This document shows positions 17,149-24,911 of a stretch of 64,000 nt of DNA, one piece after another; position 1 is the stretch's first letter; each line of letters begins with the position of its first letter. This DNA comes from Streptomyces sp. HUAS CB01 (GTDB taxonomy: Bacteria > Actinomycetota > Actinomycetes > Streptomycetales > Streptomycetaceae), in the NCBI RefSeq assembly GCF_030406905.1, contig NZ_CP129137.1, positions 5,290,001 to 5,354,000 on the forward strand, in the 5' to 3' direction. Made by a program: the position numbers and the translations under genes. The notes beneath the pieces are model-generated. The model saw only the letters and a program-made list of their open reading frames with translations, was not told where the DNA came from and searched no databases.

Positions 17149-17889
17149 TCAGACGGGGACCTCGAGCCCGAACAGCTCCGCCGCGTTGCGCCACAGCACC
17201 CGGTCCAGTTCCGCCGGGGTGAACCCGGCGTCCCGCAGCACGCCCAGCGACCAGCAGGGGTCGATCAGCGTCGCGTCCGTGCCGAACAGCATCCGCTCCA
17301 CGGGCACCCCGGCCTCGCGCGCGTACGCGACCCGCCCCGCGTCGGCGGCGGTACGGCAGTGCTCCAGGTACAGCCCCTCGCACGAAGCGGCCGCGTGCGC
17401 CGCCTCGCGCCACGCGTCCCCGCCCGCGTGGCCCATGATCACCCGAAGTCCCGGGCGCGACGCCACCATGTCGGGCAGCTGGGTGACCTCCCGCCCCCAG
17501 GTGTGCAGCAGCAGCGGTACGCCCGCCTCGGCGACCACGTCGAACGCCTCGGCCATCTCCCGCGAACCGGGCAGCCGCCCCGGATAGTGCGTGTGGATCT
17601 TCGCGCCGACGAACCGCCCGGAGTCCAGGCAGCGGCGCAGGTCCGCGGCGCTCTCCTCGATCCGGTTCGGGTTCACCACGGCGTAGCCGTACAGGCGCGG
17701 CCGGGACGCCAGTTCCTTCATCAGCGCCGCGTTCCCGGCGACCGCGTCGTACACCACCGCCTCGGACGCCGACACCAGCTGGAGGTCGATGCCGTAGCGG
17801 TCCATCAGGCGCAGGTTGTCGTCCGCGTCGCCGCAGCTGAGGTGGAACTGCCAGCGGCCCACATGGGCGTGCACGTCGATGATCGGCAT
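17149..17889 (-). CDS. amidohydrolase family 2 protein (metal site intact)
   Basis: A 246-residue amidohydrolase-2 barrel with the full ligand set: HAH in IIDVHAHVGRW, His in LLLHTWG, MGHAGGDAW and the final Asp in LFGTDATLID. It starts at ATG 17887-17889, sharing one base with the stop of the upstream degenerate homologue (TGATG). Third gene of the DegT operon. Family members include sugar lactonases and metal-dependent decarboxylases. The exact substrate is unknown. Confidence 0.85.
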   Translation of the reverse strand: MPIIDVHAHVGRWQFHLSCGDADDNLRLMDRYGIDLQLVSASEAVVYDAVAGNAALMKELASRPRLYGYAVVNPNRIEESAADLRRCLDSGRFVGAKIHTHYPGRLPGSREMAEAFDVVAEAGVPLLLHTWGREVTQLPDMVASRPGLRVIMGHAGGDAWREAAHAAASCEGLYLEHCRTAADAGRVAYAREAGVPVERMLFGTDATLIDPCWSLGVLRDAGFTPAELDRVLWRNAAELFGLEVPV

Positions 17890-18665
17890 CAGCTCAGCAG
17901 CTCCTCGATGTTCCTCGTGGCGATGGCCTCGCGCTCGTCGTCGGAGATGTCCGCGTACCGCAGCCGCAGCGTGAGCGGCGAGATGTCCATGAACGGGGTG
18001 CGCGAGCCGAAGACGAGATGACGCGCCCCCACCGAGTGAACGACCCGTTCGACGGAGTCGGGACCCGACAGCATCCGCGTCGTCACCCGGAACCCCGGCT
18101 CCTCGCGCGCCATCAGGAGGAAGTCCGCCAGCAGGTACGCGTGCAGGTCCAGGAAGACCACATCGGCGCCCCGGCCCATCAGGGGAGGGCCGTAGCGGCG
18201 CGGGTCACCGTCGTGGAGCAGCACCAGCCCGCGCGCCAGGGCCAGATCGACGACCCGCCGGTAGCCGGGGAAGCCGGGGTCGGTGGCCTGCTCGACGGTG
18301 AACAGACGCAGGAAGCGCACCCCCGCCGCCGCCAGCTCGTCCAGCCGGTCCTCGGCGGTCAGCGCGTCCCGGACGTCGACGGTGCCCACCGGCAGCAGCT
18401 CCGGGCAGTCCGCCAGGTCGCGCAGCGTCTCCTCGTTGCCCGCCCGGTCGTCGAAGAGCGGACCGCGCGTGGACAGGGCGAGCGCCCCGCACACGGGGGA
18501 GCGGTCCAGGCGCCGGCGCACCTCCGCGAGCGGGATGTCCCGGTGGTGCCGGGGCCACGGCCCGTACAGCACGTCCACGTCCCAGCCGATCTGCTCCCGC
18601 GGGGACGGCGTCAGCCACTCGTACGCGGCGGGCCGGTCGTGCGCCGTCGTCGTGCTCGTGCTCAT
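17889..18665 (-). CDS. degenerate amidohydrolase-2-like protein
   Basis: A 258-residue relative of the neighbouring amidohydrolase. It lacks HxH at strand 1 (IGWDVDVLYGPWPRHH) and has FGSRTPF where the catalytic Asp should be. The ATG (18663-18665) overlaps the stop of the DegT gene (ATGA). As at 13169-14766, the degenerate copy lies directly upstream of an intact one. This suggests a conserved pseudoenzyme/enzyme pair rather than decay. Confidence 0.7.
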   Translation of the reverse strand: MSTSTTTAHDRPAAYEWLTPSPREQIGWDVDVLYGPWPRHHRDIPLAEVRRRLDRSPVCGALALSTRGPLFDDRAGNEETLRDLADCPELLPVGTVDVRDALTAEDRLDELAAAGVRFLRLFTVEQATDPGFPGYRRVVDLALARGLVLLHDGDPRRYGPPLMGRGADVVFLDLHAYLLADFLLMAREEPGFRVTTRMLSGPDSVERVVHSVGARHLVFGSRTPFMDISPLTLRLRYADISDDEREAIATRNIEELLS

Positions 18666-19795
18666 CGCGCTCCCACCTCGCCCAGTGCCCGGGCGATACG
18701 GTCGACGTCGTCCTCGGTGTACGCCTCGTTCCACTGAAGCACCAGCAGCGTACGGTCGATCAGCGTCTCCGCCCGGGGACACGGGCCCGGCGGATGGCCG
18801 GACAGTGCCGGATTGGCGTACAGCGGCCGCTCCAGATAGCCCGGCAGCGCCGGCACGCCCGCGGTCCGAAGCCCCTTCGCCCAGCGGGAGTTGTCGTCCA
18901 CCAGCAGCGGCATCACCCACCAGGCGTGCCCGGCCCGCCGCGTGGGGAGACGGACCTCGGCGGCCGGCCCGAGCCCCGCCACGGCCGCCGCGAACCGGGC
19001 GGCCCGCTCCCGCCGTACCCGTACGACCTCGGCGACCCGGGTGAGCTGGGCCCGGGCGACCGCCGCGGCGAGCTCCGTCATCCGGTAGTTCAGACCCATC
19101 GTGCGGTGGATGCGGCCCTCCGTGCGGTCCCAGCCCTTGTCCATGAACAGCCGCATCCTGCGGGCCAGTTCCGGGTCGTCCGTGATGCTCAGGCCGCCGT
19201 CGCCGGCCGTGATGTGCTTGTACTGCTGGAGGCTGAAGCAGGCGATGTCGCCGACGGTGCCGAGCAGCCTGCCGTCCTCGTCCTCGCCCAGCCACGCCTG
19301 CGCGCAGTCCTCGATCAGCAGCACCCCGTGCCGGTCGCAGATCTCCCGCAGCCGGACCACGTCGGCGGCACCGCCGAAGAGGTGGACCGCGACGACGGCG
19401 CGGGTGCGGGGCGTGATCGCCGCCTCGACCGCGGCCGGATCGAGATTGCCGTCGTCCGCCCGTACGTCCGCGAACACGACCGTGGCGCCCTGGGCGAGCA
19501 CCGGCGCGACCGTGCCGAAGTCCGAGATCGGGGTGGTGACGACCTCGTCCCCGGGACCCACCCCGGCAGCGGCGACCGCGAGGTGGAGCGCGGCCGTGCC
19601 GGAACTGGACGAGACGGCCTCGGCACGCCCGTACAGCGCCGCCATCTCGGCCTCCAGCGCCCGGGTCTCCCCGCCGAACGCCCCGCACAGGACCGCCGAG
19701 TCGAGGACCCGCAGCACCGCTGCGCGCTCCTCCTCGCCGAAGGTCCTGCCGCGCGGTTCGAGAACTGTGGGCAGTGGCATTTCCCGTTGCGGCAT
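18662..19795 (-). CDS. DegT/DnrJ/EryC1/StrS-family PLP aminotransferase
   Basis: A 377-residue fold-type I PLP enzyme of the sugar-aminotransferase family. The PLP lysine is in SLQQYKHITAGDGG. Other family features are SSSSGTAALHLAVAAAGVGPGDEVVTTP and LLIEDCAQAWLGE. Members transaminate keto-sugars or cyclitols, or dehydrate them. ATG at 19793-19795 is chosen; GAGG lies upstream, and a longer frame starting MCCRE would begin inside the promoter region. First gene of a three-gene coupled operon with two amidohydrolase-2 proteins. Confidence 0.88.
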   Translation of the reverse strand: MPQREMPLPTVLEPRGRTFGEEERAAVLRVLDSAVLCGAFGGETRALEAEMAALYGRAEAVSSSSGTAALHLAVAAAGVGPGDEVVTTPISDFGTVAPVLAQGATVVFADVRADDGNLDPAAVEAAITPRTRAVVAVHLFGGAADVVRLREICDRHGVLLIEDCAQAWLGEDEDGRLLGTVGDIACFSLQQYKHITAGDGGLSITDDPELARRMRLFMDKGWDRTEGRIHRTMGLNYRMTELAAAVARAQLTRVAEVVRVRRERAARFAAAVAGLGPAAEVRLPTRRAGHAWWVMPLLVDDNSRWAKGLRTAGVPALPGYLERPLYANPALSGHPPGPCPRAETLIDRTLLVLQWNEAYTEDDVDRIARALGEVGAR

Positions 19796-19824
19796 CGGGG
19801 GATTATCCTCTCGGCAGCACACGA

Positions 19825-19868
19825 TTATGGCCTGGGCCGAAACTAGGACTCCCGTGGTCGGTCGTCAA
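19825..19868 (-). promoter_or_regulatory. promoter and operator of the DegT operon
   Basis: On the minus strand, TTGACG (19863-19868) and TAGTTT (19840-19845) are 17 bases apart. The palindrome TTATGGCCTGGGCCGAAA (19825-19842) overlaps the -10, the same geometry as at the importer promoter. The site is also upstream of the divergent regulator gene at 19970, so it may serve autoregulation. Confidence 0.8.
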
Positions 19869-19969
19869 TCACGCGCGAACCGCCCGCGACACGCGTCCCC
19901 GGCCCGCCGGTAGCGTGCGTCCTCCCCCCCAGGTCGTCGTCGCGACCCCAGCAGAACGGAGACCGGGCC

Positions 19970-21202
19970 ATGCCGCTCACGGTCGGCGTGATAGGCCCCG
20001 AGGACCTGGTCCGCAAGGTGGTCGCGGTCGGCGGCCAGGCGGGCCCGGGCCGGCTGCTGCCGCTCCCGTACCGCCACGAGGCCGAGACGACGGACGTCGT
20101 CACCGGAGCCGGCTCCACCGCGGACGCCCTGCTGTTCACCGGAGTCGTCCCGCACAGTCTCGCCGCGGCGGCGGGCGTCCTCGACCGCCCGGCGATGTAC
20201 GTGCCCTACAGCGGCGCCACCCTGCTGCGGGCCCTCGTCGAACTGCTCCGCCTCGGCCACGACGTGTCCCGTGTCTCCATCGACACCCTCCGCCGCGACG
20301 AGGTGCTGGAGACGCTCACCGAGGCGAAGCTCCCCACCGAGCACATACAGGTCCTGCCCTACCGGCCCGGCCTCACCTCCCAGGACCTCGTCGACTTCCA
20401 CCTCGACGCGCGCGACACGCGGAAGTCGAGGGTCGCGATCACCTGCCTCGGCTCGGCGTTCCACGTCCTGGAGCACCGGACCCACGCCGTACGGCTCGCC
20501 CCCTCGCGTCACTCCATCCTCGCGACCCTCCAGGCCCTCGCCCTCGCCACGGCGGGGCAGCACAGCGGTGACGCCCAGGTCGCCCTCGGCGTCATCGACC
20601 TGCCCGGCGCGGACGACCGGCTGGCCGACGACGTAAGGATCCTCGGCGGCAGCCTCGCCGCACTGCCCGACGGCCGGCGGCTCGTCGTCACCACCCGGGG
20701 CGTGCTCGAGAAGGCCACCGACCGGTTCACCCGCATCCCCTTCCTCGACGTCCTCGCCGCCCGGCACGGCACCGCCCACGTCGGCTTCGGCCTCGGGCGC
20801 ACCGCCGCCGAGGCCGAGGCCCTCGCGCGCCGCGCGGTGAACCGGGCCCGGTCCGTCGGCGCCGCCGCGGGCGTCGTGTCGATGACCGACGACGTCGACA
20901 TCGTCATCGACGGCGCCGTCGGGGACACCGAGGGCGAGACCGCCCCTGCCGGCGGAGCCGCGCTGCTGGCGCGGCGCACCGGCATCAGCCCGCAGACCCT
21001 CGACCGGCTGCGTGAACTCGCCTCCGGCGACCGGGGGGAGGGGCTGACGGCGCACGCCGTCGCCGAGCACCTGTCCGTGCAGCAGCGCACGGCGCGCCGG
21101 ATACTCAAGCGGCTGGAGCGCGCGGGTGTCGCCGTCCCGACCGGCATCCGCCAGGAGGGTCAGACCGGCCGGCCGCCCATCGTGTACCGCGTGCGGCTGT
21201 AG
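19970..21202 (+). CDS. multidomain transcriptional regulator with C-terminal winged helix
   Basis: A 410-residue protein that I cannot place in a named family. The N-terminal 1-230 looks like a Rossmann-like sensing module (LTVGVIGPEDLVRKVVAVGG; AMYVPYSGATLLRALVELLRLG). Residues about 235-310 resemble a degenerate GGDEF or nucleotide-cyclase fold, ending VGFGLGRTAAEAEALARRAVNRA. The C-terminal 60 residues form a winged helix (AVAEHLSVQQRTARRILKRLERAGV) and a basic wing. It is the only regulator in the cluster and lies beside one of the four shared operators, so it is the best candidate to bind them. ATG 19970 follows GGAGA. Confidence 0.75.
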   Translation: MPLTVGVIGPEDLVRKVVAVGGQAGPGRLLPLPYRHEAETTDVVTGAGSTADALLFTGVVPHSLAAAAGVLDRPAMYVPYSGATLLRALVELLRLGHDVSRVSIDTLRRDEVLETLTEAKLPTEHIQVLPYRPGLTSQDLVDFHLDARDTRKSRVAITCLGSAFHVLEHRTHAVRLAPSRHSILATLQALALATAGQHSGDAQVALGVIDLPGADDRLADDVRILGGSLAALPDGRRLVVTTRGVLEKATDRFTRIPFLDVLAARHGTAHVGFGLGRTAAEAEALARRAVNRARSVGAAAGVVSMTDDVDIVIDGAVGDTEGETAPAGGAALLARRTGISPQTLDRLRELASGDRGEGLTAHAVAEHLSVQQRTARRILKRLERAGVAVPTGIRQEGQTGRPPIVYRVRL

Positions 21203-21321
21203 CCCGGCGCGCTGCGGGCGGGGGTGGCGCTTCCGCAGGGGCGGCGCCGTCCGGGGCGGCGGACCGGGCGCGGCCGCGCCCTCCGCCGCCGCCCGTTTGC
21301 GTACGACCGTCGCGAGGGAAG

Positions 21322-21339
21322 TTACGGTCCGGACCGAAA
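21322..21339 (+). promoter_or_regulatory. operator upstream of the enolase-superfamily gene
   Basis: TTACGGTCCGGACCGAAA is the fourth copy of the shared palindrome. A weak -35 (TTGCGT, 21297-21302) sits 17 bases before AGTTAC (21320-21325), so the operator again overlaps the likely -10. Confidence 0.75.
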
Positions 21340-21366
21340 CGACGCCTGCGAAGGAGCTGAGCCGGC

Positions 21367-22452
21367 TTGAAGATCGCCTCGTTCCACACCCGAGTGGTCC
21401 GCGCCCCCTACCGCCGCCCGTTCGCCATCAGCAGCGGAACCAGCCCCGAACTCGTCAGTCTGCTCGTCGAGGTACGCACGACCGACGGGGCGTCCGGCTT
21501 CGGCGAGGCCTCACCGATGACCGCGTACACGGGAGAGACCCTGGCCGGCCTGCGCGCCGCCCTCACCGAGCACGCCGCGCCCGCCCTCATCGGCCGCGAC
21601 CCGCGCGATCTGGCCGGGGCGCACGCGGCCATGGACGCCGCCATCCGCGGCCAGCACCTGGCCAAGGCCGCGCTCGACCTCGCCCTCCACGACCTGGCCG
21701 CCCGCGCCGCCGACTGGCCCGCGCACTTCCTCCTCGGCGGGGCCGTCACCCATCGCGTGCCCACCACCTGGGTCGTCGGACTCGGCAGCATCGCGGAGAG
21801 CGTCGAGGAGGCCGCGCGGTACGCCGAGTACGGCTTCCCCCACATCAAGCTCAAGGGCGGTGAGGACCCCGAGCGGGACGTCGAACTCGTCGCCGCCGTA
21901 AGGAAGTCCGTCCCCGACTCCGTGTCGCTCTCCCTCGACGCCAACGAGGGCTACGCACCCGGCAGCGCGCTCCGCACGGTCGCGCGCCTCGCCGACGCCG
22001 GGCTCGACCTGGTCGAACAGCCCCTGCCCCGCTGGGACCTGGCGGGGCTCGCCGCGCTGCGCGCCCAGGGCGGCGCACGGGTGATGGCCGACGAGTCGCT
22101 CCAGTCGCTCCACGACGCGCTGGAGATCGTGCGCCGTGGCGCCGCCGATGTGCTCAACATCAAGATCCTGAAGGTCGGCGGCCTCCACCGGGCCCGTCAG
22201 ATCGCCGCCGTCGCCGAGGCGGCCGGTCTGGCCGTGAAGATCGGCTCCATGCCGGAGCTCGGCGTCGCGACCCTGGCGGCCGCCCATCTCTCCGCGGCCC
22301 TCCCGCACGCCACGGTCCCGCCCGACCTGGTCGGCCCCCTGCTCGTCGAGCAGGAGCCGCTCGCCCCGGAGACCTTCGCGGCGACGAGCGGCACGGGCCA
22401 CGTCCAGCTCCCGGACCTGCCCGGGCTGGGGCACCGCCTGGCGCCCCTGTGA
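21367..22452 (+). CDS. enolase-superfamily enzyme (mandelate racemase/MLE, KxK subgroup)
   Basis: A 361-residue member of the muconate-lactonising-enzyme subgroup. It has an N-terminal capping domain (VRAPYRRPFAISSG) and a barrel with KxK in FPHIKLKGG. Metal ligands are in SLDANEGY, VEQPLP and MADES, and the second general base is Lys in LNIKILKVGG. Subgroup members include dipeptide epimerases, N-acylamino acid racemases, OSBS and cycloisomerases. Sugar-acid dehydratases normally carry different acid/base residues, so dehydratase activity is not supported. TTG at 21367 follows AAGGAG by 10 bases. It is a monocistron under the shared operator. Confidence 0.87.
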   Translation: MKIASFHTRVVRAPYRRPFAISSGTSPELVSLLVEVRTTDGASGFGEASPMTAYTGETLAGLRAALTEHAAPALIGRDPRDLAGAHAAMDAAIRGQHLAKAALDLALHDLAARAADWPAHFLLGGAVTHRVPTTWVVGLGSIAESVEEAARYAEYGFPHIKLKGGEDPERDVELVAAVRKSVPDSVSLSLDANEGYAPGSALRTVARLADAGLDLVEQPLPRWDLAGLAALRAQGGARVMADESLQSLHDALEIVRRGAADVLNIKILKVGGLHRARQIAAVAEAAGLAVKIGSMPELGVATLAAAHLSAALPHATVPPDLVGPLLVEQEPLAPETFAATSGTGHVQLPDLPGLGHRLAPL

Positions 22453-22460
22453 GCGAGGCC

Positions 22461-22489
22461 GGGCCGGTACGCCGCCGGCGGACCGGCCC
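22461..22489. terminator. bidirectional terminator hairpin
   Basis: GGGCCGGT (22461-22468) and ACCGGCCC (22482-22489) bracket an inner GC-rich stem. Lies between the convergent enolase-superfamily and sbnA genes, and marks the border of the biosynthetic locus. Confidence 0.65.
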
Positions 22490-22561
22490 CGCACATCGGC
22501 CCGGCCCGCCCGGCCGTCACCCCGTCCCCAGGTCTCGGACGCTCCCACGTCCTGCGCGTCC

Positions 22562-23650
22562 TCACCCGCCGCTGCGGCGCCGGTGGCGTCTGCGGGCCGC
22601 GCGGTCGCCCGTCCGCAGGTGCGGACGCCGGCCGCCCGGCGACGGTGCCGGCGGGGGAGCGGTGGGCAGGATCCAGGACTCGGCGTTCGCCGGCTCGGGT
22701 TCGAGGATGTCGTCACCGTAGAGTCCGTGCAGCCAGTTGGTCTGGTACACGGTGTCGAGGTAGCGCTCGCCCAGGTCGGGCGCGATGGCCACCGCCGTGC
22801 GCCCGTCGCCGCCGTGCTCCGCGAGCCAGCCCATCGCACCGCTGACGACCGTGCCGGTGGAGCCACCGAACAGGAAGCCGCGGCGGGCCAGCCGGTGGCA
22901 GGCCCGGATGGTGTCCCGTTCCTCGACGCGGATCACCTCGTCCACGAAGGACTCGTCGAGCAGCGGAGGACGGATGCTCATCCCCAGCCCGGGGATCATC
23001 CTGCGCCCCGCCTCACCGCCGAAGGAGACGGAGCCGACGCTGTCCACCGCGACGATCCGCACCGGCCGGTGCCACTCGCGGAAGAAGCGGGCACAGCCCA
23101 TCAGCGTGCCGGTGGTCCCGGCGCCGATGAACAGTGTGTCCAGTTCGGGGAACTGGCGTGCGATCTCCGGCGCCGTCCTGCGGTAGTGCGCCTTCCAGTT
23201 GCCGGGATTCGTGTACTGGCTGAGCCACACGTACCGGCTGTCGGAGGCGCACAGCGCACGGAGGTAGTCGATCCGAGCGCCCAGGAAACTGCCGTGGGCC
23301 TCCTGGCCGGCGATGACGTGCACCTGGCTGCCCAGGGCCTCCATCATCAGCCGGGTCGTCAGATTGCAGCGGGAGTCGGTGACGCACAGGAACTTGTAGC
23401 CCTTACTCGCCGCGATCATGCTCAGCGCCACACCCAGGTTGCCCGAGGAGGACTCTACGAGGATCGAATCCGGCGTCAGGACTCCGTCCCGCTCGGCGCC
23501 CTCCACCATCTCGATCGCGGCCTTGAGCTTGATCGAGCCGGCGAAGTTGAAGCCCTCGCACTTCAGGAAGAGCGAGCGCCCGAATATCGACTCGAGGTCG
23601 ATGTAGAGATCGTCTTCGTTGAAGTCTTGGGGAACGGATATGACAGGCAC
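22562..23650 (-). CDS. sbnA: SbnA-type N-(2-amino-2-carboxyethyl)-L-glutamate synthase
   Basis: A 362-residue fold-type II PLP enzyme of the cysteine-synthase family, SbnA branch. SbnA condenses O-phospho-L-serine with L-glutamate, the first step to L-2,3-diaminopropionate. Visible are the PLP lysine in FAGSIKLKAAIEM, the substrate loop ESSSGNLGVALSM, the phosphate-binding GAGTTGTLMG and the C-terminal GGSTGTVVSG. The GTG start (23648-23650) follows AGGAGG by five bases, and the longer upstream frame lacks homologous sequence. The C-terminus carries an unusual Arg-rich tail (ending RRHRRRSGG). The sbnB partner is directly upstream. Confidence 0.9.
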   Translation of the reverse strand: MPVISVPQDFNEDDLYIDLESIFGRSLFLKCEGFNFAGSIKLKAAIEMVEGAERDGVLTPDSILVESSSGNLGVALSMIAASKGYKFLCVTDSRCNLTTRLMMEALGSQVHVIAGQEAHGSFLGARIDYLRALCASDSRYVWLSQYTNPGNWKAHYRRTAPEIARQFPELDTLFIGAGTTGTLMGCARFFREWHRPVRIVAVDSVGSVSFGGEAGRRMIPGLGMSIRPPLLDESFVDEVIRVEERDTIRACHRLARRGFLFGGSTGTVVSGAMGWLAEHGGDGRTAVAIAPDLGERYLDTVYQTNWLHGLYGDDILEPEPANAESWILPTAPPPAPSPGGRRPHLRTGDRAARRRHRRRSGG

Positions 23651-23792
23651 GATGGCCTCCTCGTCTGCAGTGGACCCGTGGGGCCCCTGCGTCAGCGGCC
23701 GTGGTGTGGTCCGTGGTGCTACGGAGACTTGACCCTTGTTCTCTCCTGGGGACCAGTCCTGCAATGAGCCTCCTCACTGGCTTCCGGGCAGC

Positions 23793-24911
23793 TCAGCCGT
23801 ACCGGTGCAGTTCGTGGAAGAAGCCGTCGACGACGTGCAGCCCGCCGGAGCGCGCCACCTCGTCGTAGACCCATGCGCCGACCGCGAGGTCCAGCACCCC
23901 GAGACCGAACGGCGAGAAGACCACCGGCCGGTCCGCCGGGACCGTCAACCGGCCGGCGATCACGTCGTCGAGCGTGCCGTCCAGGAAGGCACGGCCGCCC
24001 GTCCGCTGCTCCGCCAGGTGCGCAGAGGTGTCCGCCGTGAGGCAGTGCTCGACGTCGTCCACCACATTGGCCGAGGCGAGCAGGATCTCCGGGGCGAGAT
24101 CGCGCAGGGAGACGTGCAGCACCAGCGGGTTGTGCGCGAACCACGCCGGGTCCGTGACGTGCGGCTTCGCGGCGACGGTCGCGAAGACCAGCAGGTCGCT
24201 GAAGCGGATCAGCTCCTCGGGGTCCTCGTGCACGCTGATCCGGCCCGCCGTGCCCGACTGCTCCAGGTAGCAGCGGAACCCGGCCGCGCTCTCCGGCGCC
24301 ACGTCGTGCACCCCGATCTCGTCGAACGACCAGCCGGTGCCCGCGAGAAAGGTGTGGATGTAGCGGGCGATCAGACCGGTGCCGAAGAACCCGACCCGCG
24401 TCGGGCGCCCGGCCGACCGGCCCCGGCTGAGCCGGTCCGCCGCCAGCGCCGCCGAGGCCGCCGTCCGGGTCGCGCTGATGATGGAGCTCTCCAGGCAGGC
24501 GAAGGGGTAGCCGGTGTCGTGGTCGTTGAGGATCAGCACCGCGGAGGCGCGGGGGAATCCGGACTCCACGTTCGCCGGGAAGCTGGAGATCCACTTGATG
24601 CCGTCCACCCCGGACTGCCCGCCGAGCGACGCCGGCAGCGCGATGATCCGCGACGCCGGACGGTCGGGGAAGCGCAGGAAGTACGAGGCCGGACTGACCG
24701 TACGTCCCTCGCCGTGCAGCCGGTACGTGGCCTCGACGAGCTCGACGATCCGCTTCTCGTGGCCCTGCAGCGCACGCTGCACCTGCACACCCGGGATCAC
24801 CGCGAACGACGGCGCGGTCCCGGGGCTGCTGTCCCGGTCGCCCGGGCTGTGCGGGCGGGGCTTCACGGATTCCACGGCGGACTCCGTCCCGCTGTTTCGG
24901 ACGGTGGTCAT
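23793..24911 (-). CDS. sbnB: SbnB-type 2,3-diaminopropionate synthase (ornithine cyclodeaminase family)
   Basis: A 372-residue NAD-dependent enzyme of the ornithine cyclodeaminase/mu-crystallin family. SbnB oxidatively hydrolyses the SbnA product to L-2,3-diaminopropionate plus 2-oxoglutarate. Family elements are GGQSGVDGIKWISSFPANV, the Rossmann GFFGTGLIARYIHTFL, and LHVSLRDLAPEILLASANVVDD. The ATG at 24909-24911 overlaps the stop of the dioxygenase gene (ATGA). A 142-base gap separates it from sbnA, which has its own ribosome site. The sbnA/sbnB pair is diagnostic for a diaminopropionate building block. Confidence 0.92.
   Translation of the reverse strand: MTTVRNSGTESAVESVKPRPHSPGDRDSSPGTAPSFAVIPGVQVQRALQGHEKRIVELVEATYRLHGEGRTVSPASYFLRFPDRPASRIIALPASLGGQSGVDGIKWISSFPANVESGFPRASAVLILNDHDTGYPFACLESSIISATRTAASAALAADRLSRGRSAGRPTRVGFFGTGLIARYIHTFLAGTGWSFDEIGVHDVAPESAAGFRCYLEQSGTAGRISVHEDPEELIRFSDLLVFATVAAKPHVTDPAWFAHNPLVLHVSLRDLAPEILLASANVVDDVEHCLTADTSAHLAEQRTGGRAFLDGTLDDVIAGRLTVPADRPVVFSPFGLGVLDLAVGAWVYDEVARSGGLHVVDGFFHELHRYG

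Noticed and set aside
21367-22452. Sugar-acid dehydratase assignment for the enolase-superfamily gene
   Set aside because: The KxK plus opposite Lys pattern is that of the MLE/dipeptide epimerase subgroup, not of acid-sugar dehydratases.
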